Origin: Leifsonia sp052114085
Lineage (GTDB): Bacteria; Actinomycetota; Actinomycetes; Actinomycetales; Microbacteriaceae
Assembly: GCF_052114085.1 (NCBI RefSeq)
Contig: NZ_JBFREB010000001.1
Location: forward strand, 1,984,001-2,048,000
Length of the DNA stretch: 64,000 bases
Direction of reading: 5' to 3'
The number at the start of each line of letters is the position of its first letter. Positions within the stretch are counted from its first letter, which is position 1. The position numbers and the translations under genes are program-made. Of this stretch, positions 37,593-46,800 are shown one piece after another. Under the pieces are notes generated by a model. It was given only the letters and a program-made list of their open reading frames with translations. It was not told the DNA's origin and ran no database searches.

Positions 37593-38015
37593 TCAGGCGC
37601 GGATGAGAACGGTCCCGGCGATCTTGTCGTGGAAGCCGCGCTGGTCCGAGTCCCAGACGAGCGCGGGGATCGCGATGCACAGGAGCAGCGTGCGGACGAC
37701 GGGACGCCAGATCCCGACCCAGCCGCCGCGGACCGCGACCACGCGCATCCCGAAGATGCGGTGCCCGAGGCTCCCGCCGATGGTCGGGACGAAGACGATC
37801 TGCAGGAGGGCGAAGATGCCGATCGTCGCCCACGAGTCGTAGCGGAAGAACGCAAACGACAGGAACGACGCGATCGCCCAGTCCACCACGATCGCTCCGA
37901 TGCGGCGACCTACCCGACCCACCGAGCGCGGACCCGTCTCGGGAAGACCGAGACGCTCCCCCGGGTAGCGACTGGGGGCGACGTTCGCGGGACGGTTGGC
38001 GGGGTTCTGCGGCAC
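37593..38015 (-). CDS. RDD family membrane protein
   Basis: 140 residues. VGRRIGAIVVDWAIASF is the RDD signature region, followed by TIGGSLGHRIFGMRVV and a final DKIAGTVLIRA; three transmembrane segments are likely. RDD proteins are proposed transport-like or accessory membrane proteins; the role is not known. The GTG start at 38015 has TAGACT 6 bases upstream. It diverges from glnA, with the GlnR box between them. Confidence 0.87.
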   Translation of the reverse strand: MPQNPANRPANVAPSRYPGERLGLPETGPRSVGRVGRRIGAIVVDWAIASFLSFAFFRYDSWATIGIFALLQIVFVPTIGGSLGHRIFGMRVVAVRGGWVGIWRPVVRTLLLCIAIPALVWDSDQRGFHDKIAGTVLIRA

Positions 38016-38021
38016 GCGCCG

Positions 38022-38027
38022 AGTCTA
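38022..38027 (-). promoter_or_regulatory. -10 hexamer of the RDD gene, leaderless type
   Basis: TAGACT on the minus strand, 6 bases before the GTG. Confidence 0.5.
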
Positions 38028-38079
38028 CCGAGCGCGACCGAACCCATCCTGAGCACGCCCATCCCCGGCCCGGGTACGC

Positions 38080-38117
38080 GTAACATGCTCGAAACATTTG
38101 CGTCACCCCCGGGAAAC
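38080..38117 (+). promoter_or_regulatory. Double GlnR-binding box upstream of glnA
   Basis: The sequence reads GTAAC-n6-GAAAC-n6-GTCAC-n6-GAAAC with exact six-base spacers. This matches two tandem copies of the actinobacterial GlnR element gTnAc-n6-GaAAc. It lies 77 bases before the glnA start, so nitrogen control of glnA by GlnR is expected. Confidence 0.85.
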
Positions 38118-38193
38118 GGCCTCCCCGTACGGTTGACCCGTGGACTGCACGCGCAGTCCCTCACCCGCACAAAGCCATTTGGGAGTCGTCCGC

Positions 38194-39618
38194 ATGTTCC
38201 GTGATTCTTCCGAGGTGCTCAAGTTCATCAAGGACACCGACGTCAAGTTCCTTGATATCCGCTTCACCGACCTGCCCGGTGTGCAGCAGCACTTCAACAT
38301 CCCCGCCGCGACCGTCGACGAGGAGTTCTTCTCCGTCGGCCAGCTCTTCGACGGCTCCTCGATCCGCGGATTCGCGTCGATCCACGAGTCCGACATGCAG
38401 CTCATCCCGGATGTGTCGACGGCCTACGTCGACCCCTTCCGCGCCGAGCGCACGCTCATCATGGTGTTCGACATCTACAACCCGCGGAACGGCGAGATCT
38501 ACGCCAAGGACCCGCGCCAGGTGGCCAAGAAGGCCGAGAAGTACCTCGCGTCGACGGGCATCGCCGACACCGCGTACTTCGCTCCGGAGGCGGAGTTCTA
38601 CATCTTCGACGACGTGCGCTACGAGGTGAAGCAGAACTCCAGCTTCTACTCCGTCGACTCGGAGGAGGGCGCCTGGAACTCCGGCCGCGTCGAAGAGGGC
38701 GGCAACCTCGCGAACAAGACCCCCTACAAGGGCGGCTACTTCCCCGTCAGCCCCGTCGACAAGCAGGCCGACCTGCGCGACGACATCTCGCTCAAGCTGA
38801 TCGACGCCGGTCTCATCCTGGAGCGCGCGCACCACGAGGTGGGCACCGGCGGCCAGGCCGAGATCAACTACCGCTTCGACACGATGGTCCACGCGGCGGA
38901 CGACATCCTCAAGTTCAAGTACATCGTCAAGAACACGGCGAACGAGTGGGGCAAGACGGCGACGTTCATGCCGAAGCCGCTGTTCGGCGACAACGGCTCG
39001 GGCATGCACACCCACCAGTCGCTGTGGAGCGACGGCAAGCCGCTCTTCTACGACGAGGCCGGCTACGGCGGCCTTTCGGACGTTGCGCGCTGGTACATCG
39101 GCGGCCTGCTGAAGCACGCCCCCGCCGTCCTCGCCTTCACGAACCCGACGGTGAACTCGTTCCACCGCCTGGTCCCCGGCTTCGAGGCCCCGGTCAACCT
39201 GGTCTACTCGGCCGGTAACCGATCCGCGTCGATCCGCATCCCGATCACGGGCAGCAACCCGAAGGCGAAGCGCATCGAGTTCCGTGCGCCCGACGCCTCC
39301 GGCAACCCGTACCTCGCCTTCGCCGCCCAGCTGATGGCCGGCCTCGATGGCATCAAGAACCGCATCGAGCCGCACGAGCCGGTCGACAAGGACCTGTACG
39401 AGCTTCCCCCGGAGGAGGCCAAGAACATCCCGCAGGTTCCGGCGTCGCTCGGCGAGGCCCTCGACGCGCTCGAGGCCGACCACGACTTCCTCCTCGCCGG
39501 CGGCGTGTTCAGCGCTGAGCTCATCGAGACCTGGATCGAGTACAAGCGCGAGAAGGAGATCAAGCCGCTCGCACAGCGTCCGCACCCCTTCGAGTACGAG
39601 CTGTACTACGGGGTCTGA
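38194..39618 (+). CDS. glnA: Glutamine synthetase, type I (beta), main enzyme
   Basis: 474 residues. Forms glutamine from glutamate, ammonia and ATP; dodecameric cytosolic enzyme. Begins MFRDSSEVLKFIKD; has DGSSIRGF, the ATP/metal-binding segment FMPKPLFGDNGSGMHTHQS, and NPKAKRIEFRAPD. Tyr402 in DLYELPPEE corresponds to the adenylylation site modified by GlnE, whose gene lies 4 kb downstream. The ATG at 38194 follows GGGAG. A double GlnR box precedes and a strong terminator follows. Confidence 0.97.
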   Translation: MFRDSSEVLKFIKDTDVKFLDIRFTDLPGVQQHFNIPAATVDEEFFSVGQLFDGSSIRGFASIHESDMQLIPDVSTAYVDPFRAERTLIMVFDIYNPRNGEIYAKDPRQVAKKAEKYLASTGIADTAYFAPEAEFYIFDDVRYEVKQNSSFYSVDSEEGAWNSGRVEEGGNLANKTPYKGGYFPVSPVDKQADLRDDISLKLIDAGLILERAHHEVGTGGQAEINYRFDTMVHAADDILKFKYIVKNTANEWGKTATFMPKPLFGDNGSGMHTHQSLWSDGKPLFYDEAGYGGLSDVARWYIGGLLKHAPAVLAFTNPTVNSFHRLVPGFEAPVNLVYSAGNRSASIRIPITGSNPKAKRIEFRAPDASGNPYLAFAAQLMAGLDGIKNRIEPHEPVDKDLYELPPEEAKNIPQVPASLGEALDALEADHDFLLAGGVFSAELIETWIEYKREKEIKPLAQRPHPFEYELYYGV

Positions 39619-39636
39619 TCGCCAGACGCACCGCAG

Positions 39637-39671
39637 AGGGGCCGCTTTCCGTTCGGAAGGCGGCCCCTTTT
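39637..39671 (+). terminator. Terminator of glnA
   Basis: Hairpin with AGGGGCCGC pairing to GCGGCCCCT, an inner TTCC/GGAA extension, and a TTTT tail, 19 bases after the glnA stop. A classical intrinsic terminator. Confidence 0.85.
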
Positions 39672-39791
39672 GCCGTCTACCGCCTCATTCCCGAAAAAAG
39701 ATTCCGGAGCCATGTCGACCTCCGCTCGTGCCGTTCGACACGAAGATAGGAGGGTGCGAGGAACGCACCCGGAACGTTGAGGGAGACACCC

Positions 39792-40220
39792 ATGAAGTAC
39801 ATGCTGATCATGCGCTCGAACGATGCTGCCAAGCAGGCCTACGAGGGGATGGACTTCAACGAAGTCATCACCAAGATGGGCCAGTACAACGAGCAGCTCA
39901 TCAACGCCGGCGTACTGCTGGCCGGCGACGGCCTCGCGGATGACGTCGAGACCACCGGTTTCGTCGTCGACTTCTCGACCACGCCGCCCGCGATCACCGA
40001 TGGCCCCTACGGAGAGACGCACGAGTTGTTCAACGGGTTCTGGATTCTCGAGGTGAGCTCCAAGGAGGAGGCCGCCGAGTGGGCGAGCCGCTGCCCGCTG
40101 ACGCCGGGGTCCAAGCTGGAGGTGCGCCGGGTCACCGATGAGAGCGACTTCGCCGCGTTCGCCGACAACGAGTACATCCAGAAGGAGGCCGAGTGGCGCG
40201 CAGCCGCCGAGAAGGCGTGA
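39792..40220 (+). CDS. YciI-family (DGPF-type) protein
   Basis: 142 residues, cytosolic. MKYMLIMRSND start, LLAGDGLADD, the DGPYGETHELFNGFWILEV motif (a DGPF variant) and PGSKLEVRRV identify the YCII-related family. Such proteins are typically encoded next to ECF sigma factors of group ECF42, as here (28 bases upstream of the sigma gene). They may act in that sigma factor's regulation or as its target; not proven. The ATG at 39792 has GGGAG upstream. Confidence 0.88.
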   Translation: MKYMLIMRSNDAAKQAYEGMDFNEVITKMGQYNEQLINAGVLLAGDGLADDVETTGFVVDFSTTPPAITDGPYGETHELFNGFWILEVSSKEEAAEWASRCPLTPGSKLEVRRVTDESDFAAFADNEYIQKEAEWRAAAEKA

Positions 40221-40248
40221 CGGTCGCCGCAGGAGGGGACGCAGTCCG

Positions 40249-41484
40249 GTGAACGGGATCCCGGCCCGGGTCGACGCCGTCTGGCGCATCGATGGCGCGC
40301 GCGTCGTGGCGACGCTCGCCAAGATGACCGGCGACGTCGGCCTGGCTGAGGATCTCGCGCAGGAAGCGCTCGTGGAGGCGTTGCGGCAGTGGCCGAGGGA
40401 TGGCGTTCCGGACAACCCTGGCGGCTGGCTGACCGCGGTCGCCAAGCGGCGCGCGATCGACCAGTGGCGCCGACGGGACCGACTCGATGACCGCTACCGT
40501 GCGATAGCAGCCACGCTCGAGGAGTCGACGGACGCCGACTGGGAGCCGATCGACGACGACGTCCTCCGGCTCGTCTTCACCGCATGCCACCCCGTCCTCT
40601 CGCGTGAGGCGCAGGTCGCGCTGACTCTGCGCATCGTCGCCGGGCTCAGCACGGAGGAGATCGCGCGGATGTACTTCGTGCCTGTCGCGACGGTACAGCA
40701 GCGGATCGTCCGCGCGAAGAAGACGATCGCGGCCGCGCGCATCCCTTTCGCCTCGCCGGAGCCCTCCGAATGGAAGGAGCGCCTCGCGGGCGTTCTCGCG
40801 GTCGTCTACCTGGTGTTCACCGAGGGATACGCGGCGACGACCGGGTCCGAATGGATGCGCACCGACCTGGCCAACGAAGCGCTGCGGCTCGGCCGGATGG
40901 TTGCGGCGCTCCTCCCGCGAGAGCCTGAAGCGCACGGCCTGGTCGCGCTCATGGAGTTGCAGGCGGCCCGCTTCGCCGCCCGCACGCATCCCGATGGCGC
41001 CCCTATCCTGCTCGCCGATCAGGACCGCACCCGGTGGGACCGCTCGCAGATCGTGCGCGGTCGGGCCGCACTCGCGCGGGCGGACGCTCTCGGACGGGGG
41101 CGCGGTCCGTACGCTCTGCAGGCGGCGATTGCGGAGTGCCACGCCATCGCGCCGACGGTAGAGGACACCGACTGGGACCGCATCGTCGTCCTCTACGAGG
41201 CGCTCGGACGCATCGCGCCGAGCCCGGTGGCCGAGCTGAACCGGGCGGCCGCCGTGTCGATGGCGACCGGTCCGGCCAGCGCGCTGCGGATCACGGACGA
41301 ACTGGCCGCACAGGGCGCACTCCGAGGCTCGCACCTGCTCCCGAGCGTGCGCGGCGAGCTGCTGGCGCGCCTCGGACGGACGGAGGAGGCCGTCTCTGAG
41401 CTCACGACGGCCGCCGCGCTGGTCGCGAACGACCGTCAGCGGCAGGTGCTGCTGGACAAGGCCGCCAGACTTCGCGAGGGGTGA
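40249..41484 (+). CDS. ECF sigma factor, ECF42-type, with C-terminal DUF6596/TPR-like extension
   Basis: 411 residues, about twice the usual ECF length. Region 2 is at about 20-75 (EDLAQEALVEALRQWP), region 4 at about 110-160 (LSTEEIARMYFVPVATVQQRIVRAKK), and an extension of about 230 residues follows with helical repeats (LNRAAAVSMATGPASAL). This architecture plus the upstream YciI gene is that of ECF42, which uses its C-terminal domain instead of an anti-sigma factor. GTG start after AGGAGGGG. Regulon unknown. Confidence 0.9.
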   Translation: MNGIPARVDAVWRIDGARVVATLAKMTGDVGLAEDLAQEALVEALRQWPRDGVPDNPGGWLTAVAKRRAIDQWRRRDRLDDRYRAIAATLEESTDADWEPIDDDVLRLVFTACHPVLSREAQVALTLRIVAGLSTEEIARMYFVPVATVQQRIVRAKKTIAAARIPFASPEPSEWKERLAGVLAVVYLVFTEGYAATTGSEWMRTDLANEALRLGRMVAALLPREPEAHGLVALMELQAARFAARTHPDGAPILLADQDRTRWDRSQIVRGRAALARADALGRGRGPYALQAAIAECHAIAPTVEDTDWDRIVVLYEALGRIAPSPVAELNRAAAVSMATGPASALRITDELAAQGALRGSHLLPSVRGELLARLGRTEEAVSELTTAAALVANDRQRQVLLDKAARLREG

Positions 41485-41567
41485 GGGCCGCGCTGGACGT
41501 TTACATGGCGGCGCTAGGATCACGTTCGTGTGGTCAATCGCTTAAGCATCGGTAGCGGCCCCACTGG

Positions 41568-41855
41568 TCAGCCGGCCTGCAGCGGCCGGATCTCGTCGAA
41601 GTCGGAGGCGTGCAAAGCGAGTGCCCGCTCGAGGTCGTAGTGCGCCTGGAGGTTCAGCCAGAACTCTGCTGTCGTCCCGAACGCCCGCGAGAACCGCAGC
41701 GCGGTGTCCGGCGTGATGGCCCTCTTGCCCGCAACGATGTCGCCGATGCGCTGGGCAGGCACGTGCACCGCCTTGGCGAGGGCGTACTTGGTGAGGCCAA
41801 GGGGCCGCATGAACTCCTCGTGTAGTACCTCGCCAGGTGTGATGAAGTCATTCAT
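41568..41855 (-). CDS. higA: HigA-type antitoxin
   Basis: 95 residues. HTH_3/XRE DNA-binding domain: HEEFMRPLGLTKYALAKAVHVPAQRIGDIVAGKRAITP, then ALRFSRAFGTTAEFWLNLQ, the HigA family signature. It neutralises the HigB toxin and usually represses its own promoter. The ATG at 41855 has AGGAGGGCGCC just upstream. Second gene of a toxin-first operon, 36 bases after higB. Confidence 0.93.
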   Translation of the reverse strand: MNDFITPGEVLHEEFMRPLGLTKYALAKAVHVPAQRIGDIVAGKRAITPDTALRFSRAFGTTAEFWLNLQAHYDLERALALHASDFDEIRPLQAG

Positions 41856-41891
41856 GGCGCCCTCCTCGGTGGTGCGTATCGTCAATACGGT

Positions 41892-42173
41892 TCAGTGGTA
41901 GTCGACGATCTCTACATCCGCAGGACCCCCTGGAGTCCAGATGAAGCAGATGCGGAACTGGTCATTGATGCGGATGCTGAACTGGCCGCTTCTGTCACCG
42001 CTGAGCTTCTCCAATCGGTTGCCTGGTGGCACTCGGCAGTCGTTGAGATCGGCGGCCGCATTCAGCATGGTGAGTTTCCGTCGTGCGATCCGTCTGAGGT
42101 CGGGACCGAACCGCCTCACGGCGATCCCCTGCCAGATCGCCTCGGTGTCGCGGTCGGCGAAAGAGTGGAGCAT
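41892..42173 (-). CDS. higB: HigB-type mRNA interferase toxin (RelE superfamily)
   Basis: 93 residues. RelE/HigB fold: SFADRDTEAIWQG start, RKLTMLNAAADLNDCRVPPGNRLEKL, and the C-terminal FSIRINDQFRICFIW carrying conserved Arg residues. Family members cut mRNA on the ribosome. Toxin-before-antitoxin order is typical of higBA. The ATG lies 6 bases after a near-consensus -10, so the message is probably leaderless. Confidence 0.93.
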   Translation of the reverse strand: MLHSFADRDTEAIWQGIAVRRFGPDLRRIARRKLTMLNAAADLNDCRVPPGNRLEKLSGDRSGQFSIRINDQFRICFIWTPGGPADVEIVDYH

Positions 42174-42178
42174 ATGCG

Positions 42179-42213
42179 ATAATAACGCGTGGCGTGATTA
42201 ACGTCAAACGTTA
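42179..42213 (-). promoter_or_regulatory. higBA promoter and operator
   Basis: On the minus strand TTGACG (-35, 42202-42207) and TATTAT (-10, 42179-42184) are separated by exactly 17 bases. A perfect inverted repeat TAACGT-CAA-ACGTTA (42199-42213) covers the -35 and is the natural site for HigA autorepression. Confidence 0.8.
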
Positions 42214-42253
42214 CTAAAGCGCACTGCGAATCGCCGACGATCCGGGCCGGGGA

Positions 42254-43714
42254 TCAGTCGGCCGGGATGAGGGCGAAGTTCGCCCCCGGTTGCGAGATGC
42301 CCCGGGAGAAGGCAGCGAGCGAGTCGGAGCGGGAGTCGATGCGCCAGTCGTTCGTCGAGCGCTCCCCGCCGACGTAGCTCGTGATCGCGAGACTGAACCA
42401 GCTGAACCCGATGATGTCCGCGTTCTTCGGGTCGGCGAAGCCGTCGAAGAAGCCCTTCACCCAGGCCGGCTTGTGGCCGTCGGTCTCCGAGGCACCAACC
42501 TCGGCGAGCAGGATGGGCTTGGAGGTGAGAGCGCGCAGCTGGGCCAGGCTGGAGTCGTAGGTGTACGAGAAGGTGAAATCGTTGCCGGCGCGCCACGGTG
42601 GCCGCAGGTACCCCGAGAGCCCGACCCAGTCGACGTAGGCGTCACCCGGGTAGTAGCCGGCCAGAAACTCCTGGGTCGCGTGCGACGGCGGTTGCATGTT
42701 GTTGATGATGTTCGGCGCCCACGTCCAGATGACGAGGTTGTTCGCGCCCTCCTGCTGGAAGATGTCGTGCACGTGGCGCCACATCTTCACATAATCGCCC
42801 ACGTTGTTGCCGTTGATGGGCTTGTTGCTGCCGTTCCGTTCCGACCAGGGGTACCAGGTTCCGTTCATCTCGTGGTCGAGGCGGATTGCGACCGGCAGCC
42901 CGGTCGCGATGATGTCCTTCGCGTACTGGTGCAGGTAGGCGTCGAAGCCGCCGCCGATGATGGTGGGCAGCGAGTACTCCGGCGCCGAGTTGGAGTTGTT
43001 CCCGGCGGCGATGGGACGCGACTCCCAGGTGAGCAGCGGCAGTCGGTCCTGCTGCCAGGCCCTGGTGACCGCACTGGCCCGGAAGTTCTCATCCCACCCG
43101 CTGAAGTAGCCGACGACGTTCGGCTGCACGCCGACCTTCTTCGAGGTGGCGTCGAACGTCGCCCAGTTGAATGGCGCCTGCTCCGTGTACATCCCGAAGT
43201 AGCGCTTCTCCGGGTGGAGGAGGCTGTCGCGCGTCGGCGCGGTGATCGCCGCGGGCTGCGTGCCGGGGGAACCGCCGCCGGGCGAGGGATGAGTACTTCC
43301 GGCCGACGAGCCCGCGCCGCCGGACCCGGATAGTCCGCCGCCGGTCCCCTGCGCCTTCAGTTGCGCGATCTCCCCCTGCGCCGCCGCCAGCTGCTGTTGG
43401 GCGGCGGCGAGCTCTTTGACGTGCGCGGCCGCAGCCGTCGCTGCTGCGGCGGCCTGGCTTTTCAGCTTGGTGTTCTGCGCGGATACCGTGCCCCTGGTCG
43501 CGGTCAGCTGACGCTTCAGCAGGATGTTCTGCGTAGCCAGGGGGTTCGTTGCGGCGATGACGCTGTCCGCCACGCGTCGCACGGGGTTCTCCGGCGTCGA
43601 CCAGACGAACCAGGACACGGCGATGAGGCAGGCGGTCAGGGCAGCTGCGGCGACCGCGGTGATACGGGCGTTGGTTCTGCTGCGGGCCCAGAATCGGGGT
43701 GCGCGGGTCGACAT
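42254..43714 (-). CDS. Membrane-anchored GH26-family glycoside hydrolase
   Basis: 486 residues. An N-terminal anchor (about residues 14-36), a coiled-coil stalk (about 55-115, rich in Ala, Gln and Leu), a Gly/Ser/Pro linker (about 117-155), then a GH26 barrel. RLDHEMNGTWYPW holds the likely acid/base Glu282 and LLAEVGASE the nucleophile Glu405. GH26 enzymes are mainly beta-mannanases; some cut other beta-glucans. The enzyme should act outside the membrane. The ATG at 43714 has TGGAGGTC upstream; starting earlier would remove the clean signal-anchor. Confidence 0.9.
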   Translation of the reverse strand: MSTRAPRFWARSRTNARITAVAAAALTACLIAVSWFVWSTPENPVRRVADSVIAATNPLATQNILLKRQLTATRGTVSAQNTKLKSQAAAAATAAAAHVKELAAAQQQLAAAQGEIAQLKAQGTGGGLSGSGGAGSSAGSTHPSPGGGSPGTQPAAITAPTRDSLLHPEKRYFGMYTEQAPFNWATFDATSKKVGVQPNVVGYFSGWDENFRASAVTRAWQQDRLPLLTWESRPIAAGNNSNSAPEYSLPTIIGGGFDAYLHQYAKDIIATGLPVAIRLDHEMNGTWYPWSERNGSNKPINGNNVGDYVKMWRHVHDIFQQEGANNLVIWTWAPNIINNMQPPSHATQEFLAGYYPGDAYVDWVGLSGYLRPPWRAGNDFTFSYTYDSSLAQLRALTSKPILLAEVGASETDGHKPAWVKGFFDGFADPKNADIIGFSWFSLAITSYVGGERSTNDWRIDSRSDSLAAFSRGISQPGANFALIPAD

Positions 43715-43763
43715 GAGTGACCTCCAGGTCGGGAGGGGGCACATCCACATCGTCGGGGACCGG

Positions 43764-43785
43764 GTGGCCCCAGTGTGGGGGTCAC
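43764..43785 (-). terminator. Likely terminator of glnE
   Basis: Hairpin with 7 of 8 base pairs (GTGACCCC against GGGGCCAC) and a 6-base loop, 74 bases past the glnE stop, in the gap before the GH26 gene. No T-run. Confidence 0.45.
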
Positions 43786-43858
43786 TGAGGAGGGTTGCAA
43801 CGGTTCCGGTCCGGAATTTACCTGCCTGAAACGCCGAGGTCGTGCCCGCGGCACCCGC

Positions 43859-46800
43859 TCAACCGGTCGGCACGGGGCGTTGCGGCGGGCCGTAGAACCC
43901 GCGCTCGAAAACCTGTCGGGCGCGCCGCGTCACCGCCAGGTAGTCCTCCTCCAGGCGTGAAGCCGAGCCGGGCGGGTACTCCATCAGCCGTGCGACGCCG
44001 TCGAGCGCGACACGGTCGGAAGGCAGGACGTCGGCGGTCTTGTCCGTCCAGAGCGTCATCGCCGAGCGGGTGCGGGAGGCGAAGATCCAGGCCTCGCGCA
44101 GCCGCGCCGCGTCCTCGTCGGCGACGAAGCCATGCTCGGCTGCCGCAGCCAGGGCGTCCAGAGTGGATGGGGTGCGCAGCCCGGGCACGTCGGCCGCGTG
44201 CTGGAGCTGGATCAGCTGCACAAACCACTCCACGTCGCTCAGCGAGCCACGGCCCAGCTTGAGGTGACGGGACGGGTCGGCGCCCTGCGGCAGGCGCTCG
44301 TTCTCGACTCGGGCCTTGATGCGCTTGACCTCCCGGATCTGCTGCTCGCCGATATCGTGCGGGTAGCGCACCTCGTCGGCGAGCTCCTCGAAGTCGGCGA
44401 GGAGTGCCGCGTCCCCAGCGATGCCGCGGGCCCGCAGCAGCGCCTGCGCCTCCCACGTGAGCGACCAGCGCCGGTAGTAGGCGCGGTACGACTCGAGCGA
44501 GCGGACGGGCGGACCGTTCTTGCCCTCCGGGCGCAGGCCGATGTCCAGATCGAGCGGGAGGCGGTTGTCCTCCGTCAGTCGGTTCAGCTCGGAGACGATC
44601 GCCAGGGCGCTGCGGTTCGCGGCCTCCTGATCCGCCGCGAGCGGGCGGAACACGTACATCACGTCCGCATCGGAGCCGAACCCCAGCTCTCTCCCGCCGA
44701 AGCGCCCCATCCCGATCACCGCGAACTCCAGCTGGTCGGCGTCGCCGCGAGCCGACCGGATCGCCTGAAGGACGCCGCCGATGATGTTCTCGCTGACGTC
44801 GCTCAACCCGTGCGCGAGCTGCTCGATCGTGGCGAAGCCCAGGATGCCGGAGATCGCGAGCCGGAGGATTTCTCGTCGGCGCATGGCGCGCAGCGCGGCG
44901 GCCGCCGTGTCCACCGACTCGTGGCGCGCCAGGATCGCGGCGGTCTCGTCCCGCAGCAGCGCCGCCGGTCGTGGCCGCAGCTCGTCCTCGGACTCGAGCC
45001 ACGCCGCCGACTCGGGGATGCGACCCAGCAGCTCCCCGGCGAACCGTGATCCCGACAGCACGCGCGTGAGACGCTCGGCGGCGCCGCTGGAGTCGCGGAG
45101 CATCCGGAGGTACCAGTGGGTGCCGCCGAGCTCCTCGCTCAGCCGGCGGAAGGTCAGCAGCCCGTAATCCGGGTCGGGGCCGTCCGCGAACCACTGCAGC
45201 ATGACGGGGAGCAGGTGCCGCTGGATGGTCGCGCGGCGCGAGACGCCGGATGTCAGCGCACCGATGTGGGCGAGAGCACCGCGGGGGTCGCGGAAGCCGA
45301 TCGCTGCAAGTCGGGCCTCGGCCTGCACACTGGTCAGGCCGACTCCCCCGGCGAGGCGGGCATCCTCGGTGGACGTGGCCGCGACGGCGCTGAGCAGAGG
45401 GCGATAGAACAGCCGCTCGTGCAGCCCGCGCACGCGGTGCTTGATCTCGTTCCAGGTGACCAGCAGCTGGTCGGCGTTGGGCGCAAGCCCCGTGGCGCGG
45501 GCGAGGATGCGGACGTCCGCTTCGTCGCGGGGCATCAGGTGTGTACGCGTGAGGCGTCGCAGCTGCAGGCGATGCTCCATGAGGCGCAGGGAGCGGTAGT
45601 CGTGGGAGAAGGCCGCGGACTCCTCCCGGCCGATGTATCCCTGCGCCGCCAGAGCATCCAGGGCGGAGAGGGTGTCACGCTGGCGCACCTGCTCGTCGAT
45701 CTGCCCGTGGACGAGTTGCAGCAGCTGGACGGTGAACTCGACGTCGCGCAGTCCGCCCGGACCGAGCTTCAGCTGGTAGTGCACCTCATCGTCCGGGATG
45801 TTGTCGGTCACGCGGACGCGCATCCGCTGCACCGACTCGACGAAGTTCTCGCGGGATGCGCTGCTCCAGACTTTGGGAGCGAGGGCGTCGACATAGCGCT
45901 GCCCCAGTCCGTGGTCTCCGGCGAGGGGGCGCGCCTTGAGCAGGGCCTGGAACTCCCATCCCTTCGCCCAGCGGTCGTAGTACGCGACGTGCGACTCGAG
46001 CGTGCGGACGAGGGCGCCGTCCTTGCCCTCCGGTCGCAGGTTGGGGTCGACCTCCCACAGCCCCGGCTCGACCGCGGGCTCGTAGATCCCGCGCATCGTC
46101 AGCATCGCGAGCCGGGTCCCGATGTCGACGGCGCGGCCCGGCTCGAGACCCGCGCTCTCGACACCCTCCGTGACGAAGATCACGTCGACGTCGCTGAGGT
46201 AGTTGAGCTCGCGCGCGCCCGCCTTACCCATGCCGATCACCGCGAAGGGCGTGGCACGCACCTGTTCCTCGGGGTAGCGGCCCGGCCCTGCGCCCATCGT
46301 CATGCGTCGTGCGACGGCGAGGGATGCCTCCAGTGCCGCCGCCGCCAGGTCGCTGAGCGCGGCGGCCACCGCGTCGAAGCCGGCGACGGGATCAGGTTGC
46401 TCGAGGTCGACGCTCGCGAGCTGCACGAGGCGGCGGCGGTAGCGGATCCGCAGAGCGGTCCATGCGGTTTCCTCGGCGTCGGCGGCGACGCCGTCGGTCG
46501 CGCCGACCGCGTCGAGGAGATCCGCGCGCAACTCGTCCGCCGACGGGAGGCCGCCGACCGGCCGGGCCAACGCATCCAGCTGGTCCGGCTGCCGGAGGAA
46601 GAACTCGGCGACGCCCTCCGATGCCCCGATCACGCGGAACAGCCGCCGCGCGTCCTCCTCGGTCCGGAACGACTCCGCTGCCTGTGCAGGCGCGTGTCGC
46701 ACCAAGCGGAGGGCCCAAGCGAGGGCCGTGTCGGGGTCGGCGGCCACGGAGATGGCGCTCGTCAGCTGCTCGGGAGCCAGGCCGGTCAGGTCGGCGAGTT

